A DNA stretch of 64,000 nucleotides from Paralithodes platypus (GCA_032716605.1 CM064572.1:42457397-42521396); one strand, 5' to 3'; counted from the stretch's first letter, positions 31,118 to 42,419 are shown. Notes: a model not told the origin generated them from the sequence alone. Numbers and translations: made by a program.

Positions 31118-32908
31118 TGTGACGTTAACCACTCCGTTAGAACCGCATGGCTTGTCCTACAGTGACTCGCTAGGATCGCCAGGACAGTGGATGTGGCTAC
31201 AATTTATGTATTAAGGTGTGCTTTATTTCATATGAAAGCTTGTGTCATGGGCAATCCAGAAAGGCTCTTTGTTTTCACCCATGTCAAAGCTTTATATATT
31301 TAATTGTAAAGTATATGTTTTATCCTTAACTAGTAATGATAGGATCTGGGAGAGAGAGAGAGAGTAGAACAGAGTGATAGGGGGCGCGCAGTGTTTTTGT
31401 CCCGCTCGATGACGTCACGGCTGGCTGCCTCGTGGGGGTTGGTTGAGGGAGGTCCTTACCATGTTGCTAGCTTCTTTGCTAGTGGCTAGAGGACTTGTTA
31501 CCGCTTTACTTTGCGCGGTGAAAACCAGTCCCGGTATATATACAGGTTCCTCGCCACTCTCTCCCTCAGATCTGGTTTCTAGAACGCATCTATCTTATCC
31601 CTTGCTACCTGTCCCCCGCTCTGCACCTGAGAATCTTTTCCTCTGCCTACCTCTCTTTTTTCATATCTTTCACCACCTTTTATTAAGACTATATCCCCTC
31701 TGGTTAACTCTGCAAAATCAGCTTCATGCTGGCCAGTTGTATTGTGCGTTAAGGTCTGATGTAACCTATGTATGTTTAGTTGTTAAGATAAGTTGATCAC
31801 GAAGCATTGGTTGGCATTCATATTGTTTAGTACCGCTTCCTATAATTATTAGTGTTCTGCTGGATTAGATAATGCTAGACTAGGGGTCTGATATTATAAG
31901 GTATTGTTTCCTATGAGTGCTGGCTTTAGGTAAAAGCTGCACGACATATCTGAGAACTGGAGTTGATTGAGTAAATTCTAGTCTGTGTGCCATTGAGAGT
32001 AGAGCATGCACGAATGAGGGCTTTTTGCCTATACCATTCTGCACTGTTCTAAGCTCGTTGTTTGTCTTTGAGGTACGCCAGGAGAACGCTTAATACTTCG
32101 GTATTAAGGTTTCTCAAGAGAGCTACCCTTCCCTATAACTTAATATTTGACGCACAGACTTGAGATTTGCACTAGGCTATGCGGCATGCCATGCGCACCA
32201 GTATCTCGTATCATTGACTCTAGCTAGACTTTATCAATCATAGTAGACATTAAGTATATTAACCCAATTACTCTTTTTATGCATACCCATGTATGATTAC
32301 ACAAGCATTTCGCAGCCTAGTTTGATGTATGGAGACACAAACGACTTAGGCTCTTTTTGTTGATAGGAATACTGCATTGTCGTGGCGATTATTATTGTTG
32401 TAGTGTTTAGGATATTCTTGGCTCCGACGGCATTATATTCTGCCTTTTTTTGTGCATAGCCTGCACGAGCATTGTTCCGCTGCCTGCCTTTTTGGGTTCC
32501 ATTTCCGATACGAGCATCTTTATAGCATCTAACATTTAAAGAAGATTCCTTGTTAGGTTTGAAGGACTTTAGTGCACTTTCTTTCATGCAGGAGTGCCTG
32601 ACATTTATTGATTACAGTAACGTAAGCTGTAACTTCTCTTACCACCTTACTTTGCATACCATAACCAAGCACCTTCGGTTATAGGTAGTAATAGGCTGTT
32701 TTCACATAACATTAAGCCTAGAGTAGACGCACATTTATTGAGAGTTTGATAGCCTATTATTGCATATAGAACTCTGTAGAGTATTTGTGTTCTTTGTTCA
32801 CTGGGAATATACATCAGAGGTTGGATCTAGCGCTTTCCGTTGTAGCATTTATGCCATTACTAGTCCAATGAATAAGAGCCCTGATATATTTAAACCTCAG
32901 TCGTAACA
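31118..32908 (+). repeat. 3' LTR (1,791 bp)
   Basis: TGTGACGTTAACC to CAGTCGTAACA. It differs from the 5' LTR by about 15 substitutions, a GA-tract length difference (31352-31365) and a few 1-2 bp indels. Confidence 0.93.
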
Positions 32909-32912
32909 CAAT

Positions 32913-33184
32913 GCAACAATGGTGCCTCAATGTTAGCGACGGTGCTACAATGGTGCCTCAACGGGACAATGATAGTTAATGGTCCATGACATTTGTGATA
33001 AGTTTTGTGCTGACCAATATTTTTTAACGCCACTCCTACACATGGGAACCCTGGTAGACCATTCCAAGACGCTGCCCGCCTGTTCACAACCACATCCAGA
33101 ATTGTGCCACACGTGGCCAATCCTGGAGCTTCGGGATTAAAATTGTAAATGTGTGAAGTACCCTCAATGAGCAGCTGGGGACAA
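32913..33184. other. Right flank of the LTR element
   Basis: Begins with a short internal duplication of ACAATGGTGCCTCAA (32918 and 32948). No gene. Confidence 0.45.
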
Positions 33185-34285
33185 GCAGTTCAATAAGACA
33201 ACAGAACTGCCTACAAATAGCTCAATAGACAACAGATCTGCCGACAAACAGTTCAATAGACAACATAAATGCCGACAAATAGTTCAATAGACAACAGAAC
33301 TGCCGACAAACAGTTCAATAGACAACAGAACTGCCGACAAACAGTACAATAGACAACAGAACTGCCGACAAATAGTTCAATAGACAACAGAACTGCCAAC
33401 AAATATTTCAATAGACAACAGAACTGGCGACAAATAGTTCAATAGACAACAGAACTGCCAACAAATAGTTCAATAAACAACATAACTAGCGACAAACAGT
33501 TCAATAGACAACATAACTAGCGACAAACAGTTCAATAGACAACATAACTGCCAACAAACAGTTCAATAGACAACAGAACAGGCGACAAACAGTTCAATAG
33601 ACAACAGAACTGCCGACAAATAGTTCAATAGACAAAATAACTGCCAACACATATTTCAATAGACAACAGAACTACCTACAAACAGTTCAATAGACAACAG
33701 AACTGCCTACAAACAGTTCAATAGACAACAGAACTGCCTACAAACAGTTCAATAGACAACAGAACTGCCTACAACCAGTTCAATAGACAACAGAACTGCC
33801 GACAAATAGTTCCATAGACAACAGAACTGGCGACAAACAGTTCAATAGACAACAGAACTGGCGACAAACAGTTCAATAGACAACAGAACTGGCGACAAAC
33901 AGTTTAATAGACAACAGAACTGGCGACAAACAGTACAATAGACAACAGAACTGGCGACAAACAGTTTAATAGACAACAGAACTGGCGACAAACAGTTCAA
34001 TAGACAACAGAACTGCCGACAAATAGTTCAATAGACAACAGAACTGCTGACAAATAGTTCAATAGACAACAGAACTGGCGACAAACAGTACAATAGACAA
34101 CAGAACTGGCGACAAACAGTTCAATAGACAACAGAACTGGCGACAAACAGTTCAATAGACAACAGAACTGGCGACAAACAGTACAATAAACAACCGAACT
34201 GCCGACAAACAGTTCAATAGACAACAGAACTGCCAACCAATATTTCAATAGACAACAGAACTGCCAACAAATATTTCAAAAGACA
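33185..34285 (+). repeat. 31-bp minisatellite, about 35 units
   Basis: Unit TTCAATAGACAACAGAACTG then CCGACAAACAG, 31 bp. Variants occur at GCCGAC/GGCGAC/GCCAAC/GCCTAC and ACAAACAG/ACAAATAG, with blocks of similar variants clustered (GGCGAC units at 33829-34005). There are no unique spacers, so it is not a CRISPR-like array. An open frame on the minus strand (33997-34248) is a by-product. Confidence 0.97.
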
Positions 34286-34340
34286 CAAACATTCCCGAGC
34301 ATTTCAGCTGGGTCTTGATCTTTGGGCTTTGATGCCAGAC

Positions 34341-34375
34341 TTTAACCCTTTCAGTTACGACGACGCCTATTAGTA
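34341..34375 (+). mobile_element. Family D left end fragment
   Basis: TTTAACCCTTTCAGTTACGA then CGACGCC, running straight into a truncated family A copy. Confidence 0.5.
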
Positions 34376-34894
34376 TTAATATGCTTAGCATATTAGTTTT
34401 GAGATTTTAAAACGTTCGTTCCATTAGTTTGGCGATTGTGAGACCTTTCCCCTCATTTCTTTGTCAATATTAAGACCATTCGTGCCATTTAGGTGTCAAT
34501 TTTTTTCCTGGCGAGCAATAGCGAGCCTGTAGTTTTAAAAAGGAACCGGCCTTCGGCCGGGATATTTGTCTACCACAAAATGTCCAAATTTATCAGGGGG
34601 GTGTTTTTTTAACCCACTGAGCCCCAGCGACGCACTGTTTGCGTCCAAAATGTTTGTAATTCTAAACCCCAGGGACGCATAAGGTGCGTCCTGGGAAATT
34701 ACTCCGGTCCTATGGCACCTAGAGGGCTCAGATTTGCATGGGAACTGTGTAAGTATCCCACGCAACAATGCCGATGGTTGAAAACTCTCAAAGTCCTACC
34801 GCGCGTGAGCGCGAAAAAAAAACGTGCTTTTGCCTGTTTTTGCCTACCCATTTCCCCATGTTAATTCCGACTTTCGGGCGCACCGTAGGACCCC

Positions 34895-35129
34895 TTAACC
34901 CTCTCCGACATATGACACAATTTTGAGCCTATTAAGGATACTTTAAAGCCTTTGTTACCATCAGGGGTATTTAGAAACCTTTAGTTTAGTTACTTCAACC
35001 TCTGCAGTTTTCTTTGAGTTAGCTGGTGGCAGAAAACTAATTTTGGAGAGGTAATTATAAGAGTGAGATAACTCTATTTCTTATTGCTTATCTGGCAACC
35101 TCTGCATCATATGAGTCTGAAGGGGTTAA
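34895..35129 (+). mobile_element. TTAA element, family E (235 bp), inside family C
   Basis: TTAACCCTCTCCGACATATG at the left and CATATGAGTCTGAAGGGGTTAA at the right, giving inverted ends (CCCTCTCCGACATATG versus CCCCTTCAGACTCATATG). It shares its right TTAA with family B copy 3. Confidence 0.75.
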
Positions 35130-35610
35130 CCCTTGTCTGGCGGCGCCGGACTTAAGTCGGTCTAGAGAAGAAAGGACTATGTGGCGGGGACCGACTTCAG
35201 GCGGTGTACAATTCTGAGCAATATTTGGCTCTGAGAGAGAGACAAGCGGTGGGAGGAGCATAGGGCCACTCTGACCGCTCGGCACAGCTCCCGAGCCAGC
35301 ACTGGGCCCTACTCCACAAACACCCACACTCACTGCCTCGCTACACAGGGAATTATGTAAGGAAATTACCGTATTTTAGGGATTTTGCACTCGTCTTGCA
35401 CGATCGTTGCAAGAGAACGCGTGGTCGTAGAAGGATGGTTCTGTTGTCATTGGAAAGCTCAATTATCGCCCTTTCAGGGATACATAATTGTATTATGCTC
35501 TGGCTCTTGTTTATGCATGAAAAAGAGCACAGAAACAAGGTCGTTTAGGGTAAAACCACCCGCTTGCCGGGTAGTAGAAGTTACTGACGGGCTCGCTCGT
35601 AAGGCGTTAA
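35126..35610 (+). mobile_element. TTAA element, family B (copy 3), inside family C
   Basis: TTAACCCTTGTCTGGCGGCG to CTCGCTCGTAAGGCGTTAA. Family C resumes directly after it (TGACCTAGGGGATCG), as shown by the uninterrupted copy at 56100. Confidence 0.85.
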
Positions 35611-35830
35611 TGACCTAGGGGATCGGATTTTTGTGGGTTTTCTTTCACTTCTTACCCATTCCTGGTGTTTTCTGGAAAACACTTTTTTCACAACCTGCCG
35701 GTCCTGGGTGGTACATTTATTATTAACTAGCTGGGGTTCAGTGGGTTAGGCTTCATGGAGGTCTAGCGAGGAAACTCAAAAATACAACTATATAAATACA
35801 TAAGCCACAAATCAATCACTACCCACTTAA

Positions 35831-36296
35831 ATATAGACACATTTATAGTTGAAATATCGAAAATGATCTTGAGTGACTTTTGCAGTCCTGTACTATAATA
35901 TGGTATTTAACAGTAGTAGGAAAATCATTCCAGTACATTCAAGCACACACACACACACACACATTCGAGCTACATTGTGTTCCATGGTTCAAACGGAAAT
36001 AAATCAAATCCATTAATTATGTGTATGTTTACTGTATATAGCTAAGTACAATATGAAAGCTAATCTTATTTCATCCATTTAACTTAACCTACTCAATAAT
36101 AAAAATGTTTCTAAAAAATATGTTCTGAATACACAATACGATTACCCTAAACACTTAAATCCACCAGTACACACACACACACACTACATCTCCGGTTACT
36201 ATGTCCCCCTTTGTGTGAGTGTGCATGTACTGTGTGTGAGTGTGTTTGTACTTTGTGTGTGTGTGTGTACTATGTGTGAGTGTGTGTGTGACGAGG
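35831..36296. repeat. AT-rich sequence with AC and GT microsatellites
   Basis: AC runs at 35944-35963 and 36168-36182, GT-rich sequence at 36210-36288. No gene. Confidence 0.7.
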
Positions 36297-36640
36297 AGCG
36301 AGGGGGGGGTGGAGGATGGAAGGGAGGGGTGGAGGAAGGAAGGGAGGGAGGGAGGGAGGGAGGGAGGAGGGAGGAAGGAGGGGTGGAGAAGGGGAGGGAG
36401 GGGGGAGGGAGGAGTGGAGGAAGGAAGGGAGGGGAAGGAGGGAGGGGTGGACGAGGAGGGAGAGGGAAGGAGGGAGGGGTGGACCAAGGAAGGGGAGGAA
36501 GAAGGGAGGGAGGAGTGGAGGAAGGAAGGGAGGAGTGGAGGAAAGGAGAGGTGGAGGGAGGGAGGGGTGGAAGAAAGGAGAGGTGGAGGAAGGGAGGGAG
36601 GGAGGGGTGAAGGAAGGGAGGGAGGGGCCAGGAAGGAGAG
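36297..36640 (+). repeat. Purine-only GGA/GGGAGGA tract, about 340 bp
   Basis: Almost uninterrupted purines on the plus strand (AGGGAGGG units), with G-runs of 3-7 every few bases. Such DNA can form G-quadruplex or triplex structures. The glycine/arginine/glutamate-rich and proline/serine-rich frames across it are composition artefacts. Confidence 0.95.
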
Positions 36641-37140
36641 AGAGTAAATACGTCGGAAAGGTTCGTTTATGCCTTTGTATGCTTTGTGATGTCTGACGGC
36701 CGCTTGGGGACGGAATGCAATCGGAATATCTGGCTTGGAAACGTACTACACACTCACAATTGCACGCGTTTACAGTCGCCCACACATATTTATACACGCT
36801 CTATCTCTCTAGCATGCTTTCGCTCTCTAGCATGCTTTGGCTCTCTCACTCGCGCGCGCGCTCTCTCTCTCTCTCTCTCAAACACACACACACACATAGC
36901 CACACAAACGCCTCCTTACACAGTCGGGAAAGATACATGCACACAATATCACAAGAGAAAGCTATACATACACAAATTCACACGAAAGGAAACATAGGCA
37001 CACTCACTCACCCATGCTCTCTCCCTCTCTCTCTGACACACACGCATCTTACACAGATGGGAAAGATACATGCACAAATTATCAAAGGTATAAATGCACA
37101 ATATCAGACGAAAGGAAACACACACACACACACACACACC
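36640..37140. repeat. Short (CT)n and (AC)n tracts
   Basis: CTCTCT at 36862-36879, AC at 36883-36896 and 37120-37139, plus the repeated phrase GGGAAAGATACATGCACA (36926 and 37061), a small direct duplication of about 70 bp. Confidence 0.7.
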
Positions 37141-37425
37141 AGAAGGTCCCGGGTTCGAGACCCGGGTGGGGAAGAGACATTTGGGCAAGTCTCCTAACGG
37201 TGTAGCCTCTGTTCACCTAGCAGTATAAATAGGAACCTGGTATAAGTGGACGAAGTTGTGACGTCCCATCTGGGGTTGGTGATCGGTTACAAGGTGAGAT
37301 GGGTATCGTACTGGTCAACCTAAGCTACTGGTCAACCTAAGCCTTCGGGTGAGACTGGTACCGTAGTGAGAATGGTACCGAACAGATTAACCCTAAGCCT
37401 TCGTTTCCAGATGTCGCCAATTGGC
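37141..37425 (+). mobile_element. tRNA-derived SINE (decapod-like body)
   Basis: A B-box GGTTCGAGACC lies in GTCCCGGGTTCGAGACCCGG, followed by GGGCAAGTCTCCTAACG and CTGTTCACCTAGCAGTATAA. The latter phrase is one I remember as recurrent in crustacean SINEs; this is memory, not a search. The end holds two copies of CTACTGGTCAACCTAAGC-like sequence. The upstream A-box part appears replaced by an AC tract. Confidence 0.6.
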
Positions 37426-37564
37426 TAAAATACAGACTACACACACATCCACAGCCATTCCATCAATACATAAACACTTAACATGCATTTCACGCAATAC
37501 ATTCCCAGCTAAGGAGGCGCGATAATAATGAGCTTAGCTCGCATTGCGTGGATTCCCCTTGACG

Positions 37565-38092
37565 AACAAGCAAGTGAACACACCAACACACACACACACA
37601 CACACACACACCCACAAACACCCACCCACCCATACACATGTGAAAAGAGTTGAAATTAACACAGATATATGAAAAATATAGAGGGACAGTCAAACACCCA
37701 CCCCAAGGCAAAATAGAGAGGCGGATGGACTTCATCAGGCCACAGCCATCCGCCGTAATCGGTTTTCTGTTATAACTGTGGCAAACCGGCTATCTCTATA
37801 ATACCTGGTGTAGTGTTTGCCCTAAAAGAAAAAGTAGTATAGTACCGGGTACTAATGAAATAGTCAAAATCAGGGGGTTGACAAATTCGGGAAGTCAATT
37901 TTGTAGTCAGAAGTAGAGTAGACAAAATCAGTTAGTTCAAATTGGGGAAGTCACATTTTGTTGTCGGATATCGAAGAAGCCACACACACACACACACACA
38001 CCCAACCACCCACCCACACCCACACACACACACACACGACAAAAACCTTCCAACGATCTGCTCGCTGATTTGGCCAGGTAAGGTGAAGTAGG
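37565..38092. repeat. (AC)n tracts and small repeats
   Basis: AC at 37583-37612 and 37981-38035. Between them, GTAGTCAGAAGTAGAGTAGA and GACAAATTCGGGAAGTCA-type phrases occur twice (37878 and 37943). No gene. Confidence 0.6.
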
Positions 38093-38308
38093 TTAACCCT
38101 TTGAGTACCAACGACGTGTATTATATTGTATTCTAAGCTATATTTATACGATATTATGAAGCTTAGGGAGTCTCTGTGGTAACTAACAGGATTGGTTGAG
38201 ATACTTTGAAACTTTATTATTGCTAAAAGTCTTTCCAAAGCTGAATACAATATTCTAATACATACCAGAATACGATAAAAAGAACGTCCCTGGTACTGAA
38301 TGGGTTAA
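38093..38308. mobile_element. TTAA element, family D
   Basis: TTAACCCTTTGAGTACCAAC to GGTACTGAATGGGTTAA. The two halves are inverted copies of each other. The right TTAA is shared with the following family A. Confidence 0.8.
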
Positions 38309-38658
38309 GGGGGTGGTGGATAGTTTTGGCTCTATTTAGTTATATATTCATTATATTTTTAGTTTCCTCGCTAGACCTCCATTAAAATTTAAAAATCACC
38401 CCTTAGACCCCCTTCAAGATAAATTTGTACATTTTCTATAGAAAACTGTCCCGTCCCATGGCCGATTACTCTAAAACATACAGGCTCGCTTTTGCTCACC
38501 AGGAAAAAAAATCGACACCTAAGTGGCACGAAAGGTCCTAAAACTGACAACGAAATGGGATGAAATATATTAAAATCGTTAAGCTAATGGGGCGAACGTC
38601 ATTAAATCTAAAAACGAATGGGACTAAACATGAGGGATAATGAGGTCCGAAAAACCAA
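38305..38658 (-). mobile_element. TTAA element, family A (minus)
   Basis: Starts TTAAGGGGGTGGTGGATAG with AGTTTCCTCGCTAGACC inverted. The other end is lost at a junction with a family D fragment. Confidence 0.75.
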
Positions 38659-38756
38659 CCAGGTGAACTGTGAAGCCTTTTGAAGCAGCTGATAAAAATC
38701 GTCTAATAGTAGCCCAAATTAAGCTAAAAGGGCGGCACCAGTACTGAAAGGGTTAA
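38659..38756. mobile_element. Family D right half
   Basis: TAAAAATCGTCTAATAGTAG and GGCACCAGTACTGAAAGGGTTAA-like end (TTAA at 38753-38756). Confidence 0.65.
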
Positions 38757-38845
38757 GATCGAGACGCACCCACTCCCGAACCAGACACATTCCGACGTCG
38801 CAAATGTTCGATCAGGTACATCAGAGACAAATGACATGGAATAAC

Positions 38846-39683
38846 TTAAAGGGAGATGAGCTGGTTTTTTGGTCTATTTCTTCACTTATTCATATATTTT
38901 TAGTTTCCTCGCTATACCTCCATCAAGCTTAACCCTTATTTAGCGGGCTAGGTGGTCTATTTGACCGTAGCACCCAGCGTTTTTTTTTTACCCTAAATAG
39001 GGTTGTTTACGTGATCATTTTCATGCCTAAATAAGACCCAGAGCGTAAAACAAGTATCTATCCCTGAAATGGCGTAAACAGAGCTTTCCAATGACACCCA
39101 AACCATCCTTGTACGACCACTGGTTCTCTTGCAACGATCGTGCAACACGAGTGCAAAAACCCTGTAATTAGGTAATTTCCCTACATAATTCCCTGTGTAG
39201 CGAGTGAGAAGAGGGGGAGGAAGTTAGAATACAGTTCAGTTGGCCCACCGCGGTGGTGGGGGATGGTCATAGAGTTGCTACGCTCCTCACACCGCTCAGC
39301 TCTCTCTCTCAGCAACATTACATGGTGAAAATGGCGCTCGACATAAGTTGTGAACCGCCACATAGTCCAAATTTATTTCACACGACATAAGTTGCGCGCC
39401 GACAGTTAAGGGTTAAAAAACACCCACTAAATTTGTAAAAAAAAAATCGGTAGGAAAATGTCCCGGCCGAAGGCCGGTTCCTCTTAAAATTACAGACTCG
39501 CTATCGCTCGCCAGAAAAAATATCGACAGCTAAATGGCACGAAAGTTCTTAAAATAGACAACGAAATGGGGCGAAAGGTGTTAAAATCGCCAAACTAATG
39601 CGCCGAACGTCTTAACATTTCCAAACTAATGGTGCTAATCACGAGGGAGAGAGGGGACGAGAACAACGGCCCCTCTCCCCTCC
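38846..39683 (-). mobile_element. TTAA element, family A (minus), split by family B
   Basis: Left part 38846-38932 (TTAAAGGGAGATGAGCTGG ... CCATCAAGC-TTAA), right part 39413-39683 (TTAAAAAACACCC ... CCCCTCTCCCC). Uninterrupted copies read CCATCAAGCTTAAAAAACAC across the same point, for example at 58886. Confidence 0.85.
38929..39416 (-). mobile_element. TTAA element, family B (copy 4, minus), inside family A
   Basis: TTAACCCTTATTTAGCGGGC to GCGCGCCGACAGTTAAGGGTTAA's edge (TTAA 39413-39416). This copy has the clearest terminal inverted repeat (CCCTTATTTAGCGGGC against CCCTTAACTGTCGGCGCG). The empty site in sister family A copies proves the TTAA duplication. Confidence 0.9.
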
Positions 39684-40387
39684 ACATTATGAGCATCGAG
39701 CCTTTCACACTGCCACACCAGGTTATATCAGATATAATCTCGCGTGGCACTCTGAACGGCTGAACGAAAGTGTGAGGTAATGCAAAGGGTTATTCGGCGT
39801 ATTTATTTTGTATTTTGTTTATTTTTTGTTTTACTGTTTTCTTTATGCAACAGGTTATGCTACTGTTTAGTTTGTCTTGTTGCTTTTTTCTTTGTTTTAC
39901 AATACCCTGTGCCAAGCCTTCTCTTCTTTGCTTATATATTTCAAACTTTCTTAAGGTTGCTTCAATATTTAGTCTTTACGTAAAACTAAAATAATTAAAA
40001 AAGGTCTTGGTTATTTGTTCAGTTTCAAAATGGTCTGGTACGGTTTTGTAATATGTTCCTGCTAATTTGTCCTCCGAGTAAATGTGTTGCGTAAAGCCGA
40101 TATCACACGAGCACTTTTGCCCTCAACATTTATCTTCAACACTGGTCTGGCAGCTTATGACATCAACATATAAAATATTTCGGTTACCTAAATTCATCTA
40201 CCATTAGTCTACTTTCCTATACAAGTGGAAAATATTCTAGAAATGTGGCAAACAAAATGTTGATCATCGAATGTTGACTATAACATCTTATGTGATACCT
40301 GCTTAAGGCTCTATAAATAACAATCTCAAGTATAATGGAGGACATCATCATCATCATCATCTTAGTCGTTGTGAAGAAAGAATTGGC
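39684..40387. other. Non-coding, nothing recognised
   Basis: AT-rich with a small (CAT)n run at 40347-40364. No repeat family or gene supported. Confidence 0.4.
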
Positions 40388-40761
40388 TTAAGGGGGAAGG
40401 GTTGTTGGTCGATTATTTTATATAATTTATTTAATAGTTGTTTTTAGTTTCCTCCCTAGACCTCCATCAAGCTTAAAAAATATCCATTAGATCCCCTTTC
40501 TAGATAAATTTGTATATTTTTCGGTAGAAAAATGTCCCGGCCGAAGGCCGTTTATTCCAACATTACAGGCTCACTATCGTTCGCTAGGGAAAAATCTACA
40601 CCTAAATATTATTGCACGAAAGGTCTAAGTATTGACAAACAAATGGGGCGTTAGGTCTTAAAATTGCCAAAATGTTTAACCAAACGTCTTACAATCTGAA
40701 AACTAATATGCTAAACACGAGGGAGAAGGGGGTCCAGGAGAAGCGACTACCACCCCATTAA
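40388..40761 (-). mobile_element. TTAA element, family A (minus, full length)
   Basis: TTAAGGGGGAAGGGTTG to GACTACCACCCCATTAA, with TTAA at both edges and all family segments inverted. Confidence 0.85.
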
Positions 40762-40817
40762 GAAGGTTCGACAGGCTCTGAAAGGATGCATAATTAAGGC
40801 CCTCGTGACATTAAACG

Positions 40818-40901
40818 AGAGATAGATAGATAGTCAGTCAGAGATAGATAGATAGATACATGGATAGATAGGTCGATAGATAGACAGACAGCCAAATACA
40901 C

Positions 40902-40962
<61 letters not shown>
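40818..40962. repeat. (GATA)n, (TA)n and (GA)n compound microsatellite
   Basis: GATA runs at 40820-40890, TA at 40905-40942, GA at 40943-40960. Confidence 0.95.
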
Positions 40963-41174
40963 TATTAGCCATAGTGAATCCTGTACACCTTAAAGGTTCA
41001 AGAGTAGAGCCCTTTATAAGGAGAATCATAAAAATTCCTGTAGCCTACAGTAACCGCGATTATGCACATACTGGGGGGTGGATTTTCGTGTATATGATGT
41101 GTGTGTGTTTCCGTGAGTGAGTTAGTGAGTGCGTCTATGAGTGTGTGTGTGTGTGTGGGTGTGGGGGGGTAATA

Positions 41175-42380
41175 GTATACCAAGGAATACAAAAGAAAGC
41201 AAACTACAACAGACCTACTGGTCCTTACTAGGCTGCTTGTAAAAAAAATAACTGAAGGTCTTCATCTCCACAATGACTGTGGTCAGGAAAACTAAATTAT
41301 ATCACTATGTACGATACTAAAATGGTCACATTACTCGGGCACAAACGCAGTCAGTCGTGGGTTCATGGCAAGATAGTTGTCAAGTCGATATTTGAATGTA
41401 TGGACTCTATGGCACTGTACAACGCTTCTAGGCAATTTATTCCACAAGTTGACCACTCTGTTGAAAAGAAGTGCTTCCCTTCGTGTGAATGAAACGCCTT
41501 TCCAACAATTTTGTAACCATTACTTCTTGTGTAATTTGAGTTATCTAGTGTGAAGTACTTACTTGCATCCATGTTGTCATGGCCTTTCATAATTTTAAAA
41601 ACTTGGATTAGGTCCCCTCTCATTCTGCGGTTTGTCAAAGTAAATATGTTTAACTCTTTTAGTCATTCCAAATACGGTTTGTTTCTTAGTCGAGGAATCA
41701 TTTTAGTTACTCTCCGTTGCACTCTCTCTAGTTTTCCAATGTCTTTTACATAGTATGGCGACCAAACTGGACACAATATTCCAAGTGCGGACGAACTAAT
41801 GAATGGTATACCGTTTTCAGATTTATATTCAATAGATCTCCCAATGAAGCCAATAATGTTATTTGCTTTTTTTACAACTTCAGCGACTTTTTGGGTAGGT
41901 TTTAAAGTACTTGTTATAGTTACTCCAAGGTCCGCTTCTTTATTTACGTTCTTTAGTTGAATTCCGTTAATCAAATAATTTGCGCTTTCATTTTTACTGC
42001 CGATGTGGAGCACTTTGCATTTATCTATATTGAAATACATCTGCCATGTCTAAGCCCAGTTTGATAGATTGTCTAGATCATTCTGAATCTCTTGTATGTT
42101 CTATGGCGAGTTTACTTTGCTTGCAATTTGTGTGTAATCAGCAAATTTCGAGATTCTGCATGATAGCCCATCATCAATATCATTAATATAAAAAGAAAAC
42201 AAATTGGACGGAGAACTGAGCCTTGTGGTACACCACTTGTAACATTTACCCAATTTGAGGCTTTGCCGTTAATAACTACTAGTTGCTTTGCTTTCGCTCA
42301 TTTACCCAATCTTGAATCTGTAATGTTGAGAGATTGTAGTTTACTGATTAGGTTTAACATCAGGTAGGGATATTGAATGA
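41175..42380 (-). pseudogene. CR1-like LINE related to L-A: 3' half of RT and 3' UTR, decayed
   Basis: Read on the minus strand. From about 42380 there are scraps of the RT palm (42100-42300) without a continuous frame. The piece at 42040-41663 has NIDKCKVLHIGSKNES, ADLGVTIT and NIIGFIGRS, and the piece at 41638-41363 has RMRGDLIQVFKIMKG, DNSNYTRSNG and the C-terminal block, as in L-A. At least three frameshifts or stops separate them. The 3' UTR (41175-41340) matches L-A (TAGGCTGCTTGTA, GAATACAAAAGAAAG). It is older than L-A and from a sister subfamily. Confidence 0.82.
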
Positions 42381-42419
42381 TCATGACAGACTCCATCGGC
42401 ACTATATTATGACCTGAGC

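Larger units (their letters stand above)
25079..32908 (+). mobile_element. Complete Ty3/gypsy LTR retrotransposon, Gmr1-like, internally deleted
   Basis: 7,830 bp bounded by two LTRs and flanked by CAAT on both sides (25075-25078 and 32909-32912; ACAAT if the last A is counted). Order: 5' LTR, primer-binding site, one long gag-pol frame, polypurine tract, 3' LTR. The LTRs are about 99% identical by eye (some 15 substitutions and a few short indels over 1.79 kb), so insertion is recent. In pol the integrase part precedes the RNase H part, the order known from the Gmr1 group and unlike ordinary gypsy elements. The reverse transcriptase core and the N-terminal half of integrase are missing, so it cannot be autonomous. 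Confidence 0.93.
34609..35749 (+). mobile_element. TTAA element, family C (copy 1), inserted in family A
   Basis: TTAACCCACTGAGCCCCAGC at the left and GCTGGGGTTCAGTGGGTTAG at the right (the last A mutated to G). Without its own insertions it would be about 430 bp like the 55.8-kb copy. Two further elements occupy its internal site ACCCC-TTAA-TGACC. Confidence 0.85.
34376..35830 (+). mobile_element. TTAA element, family A, split by nested TTAA elements
   Basis: The left part (34376-34612) runs from GCATATTAGTTTTGAG to GGGGGGTGTTTTTTTAA, the right part (35746-35830) continues GGCTTCATGGAGGTCTAGCG. In uninterrupted copies these join as TTTTTTTAAGCTTGATGGAGG. The first 100 bp of the family are missing. 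Confidence 0.8.

Noticed and set aside
33185..34285. CRISPR-like array of 31-bp repeats
   Set aside because: Units are contiguous without unique spacers, and the surroundings are eukaryotic transposons.
36155..36797. Proline/serine-rich and glycine/glutamate-rich frames
   Set aside because: Composition artefacts of the purine-only GGA tract.
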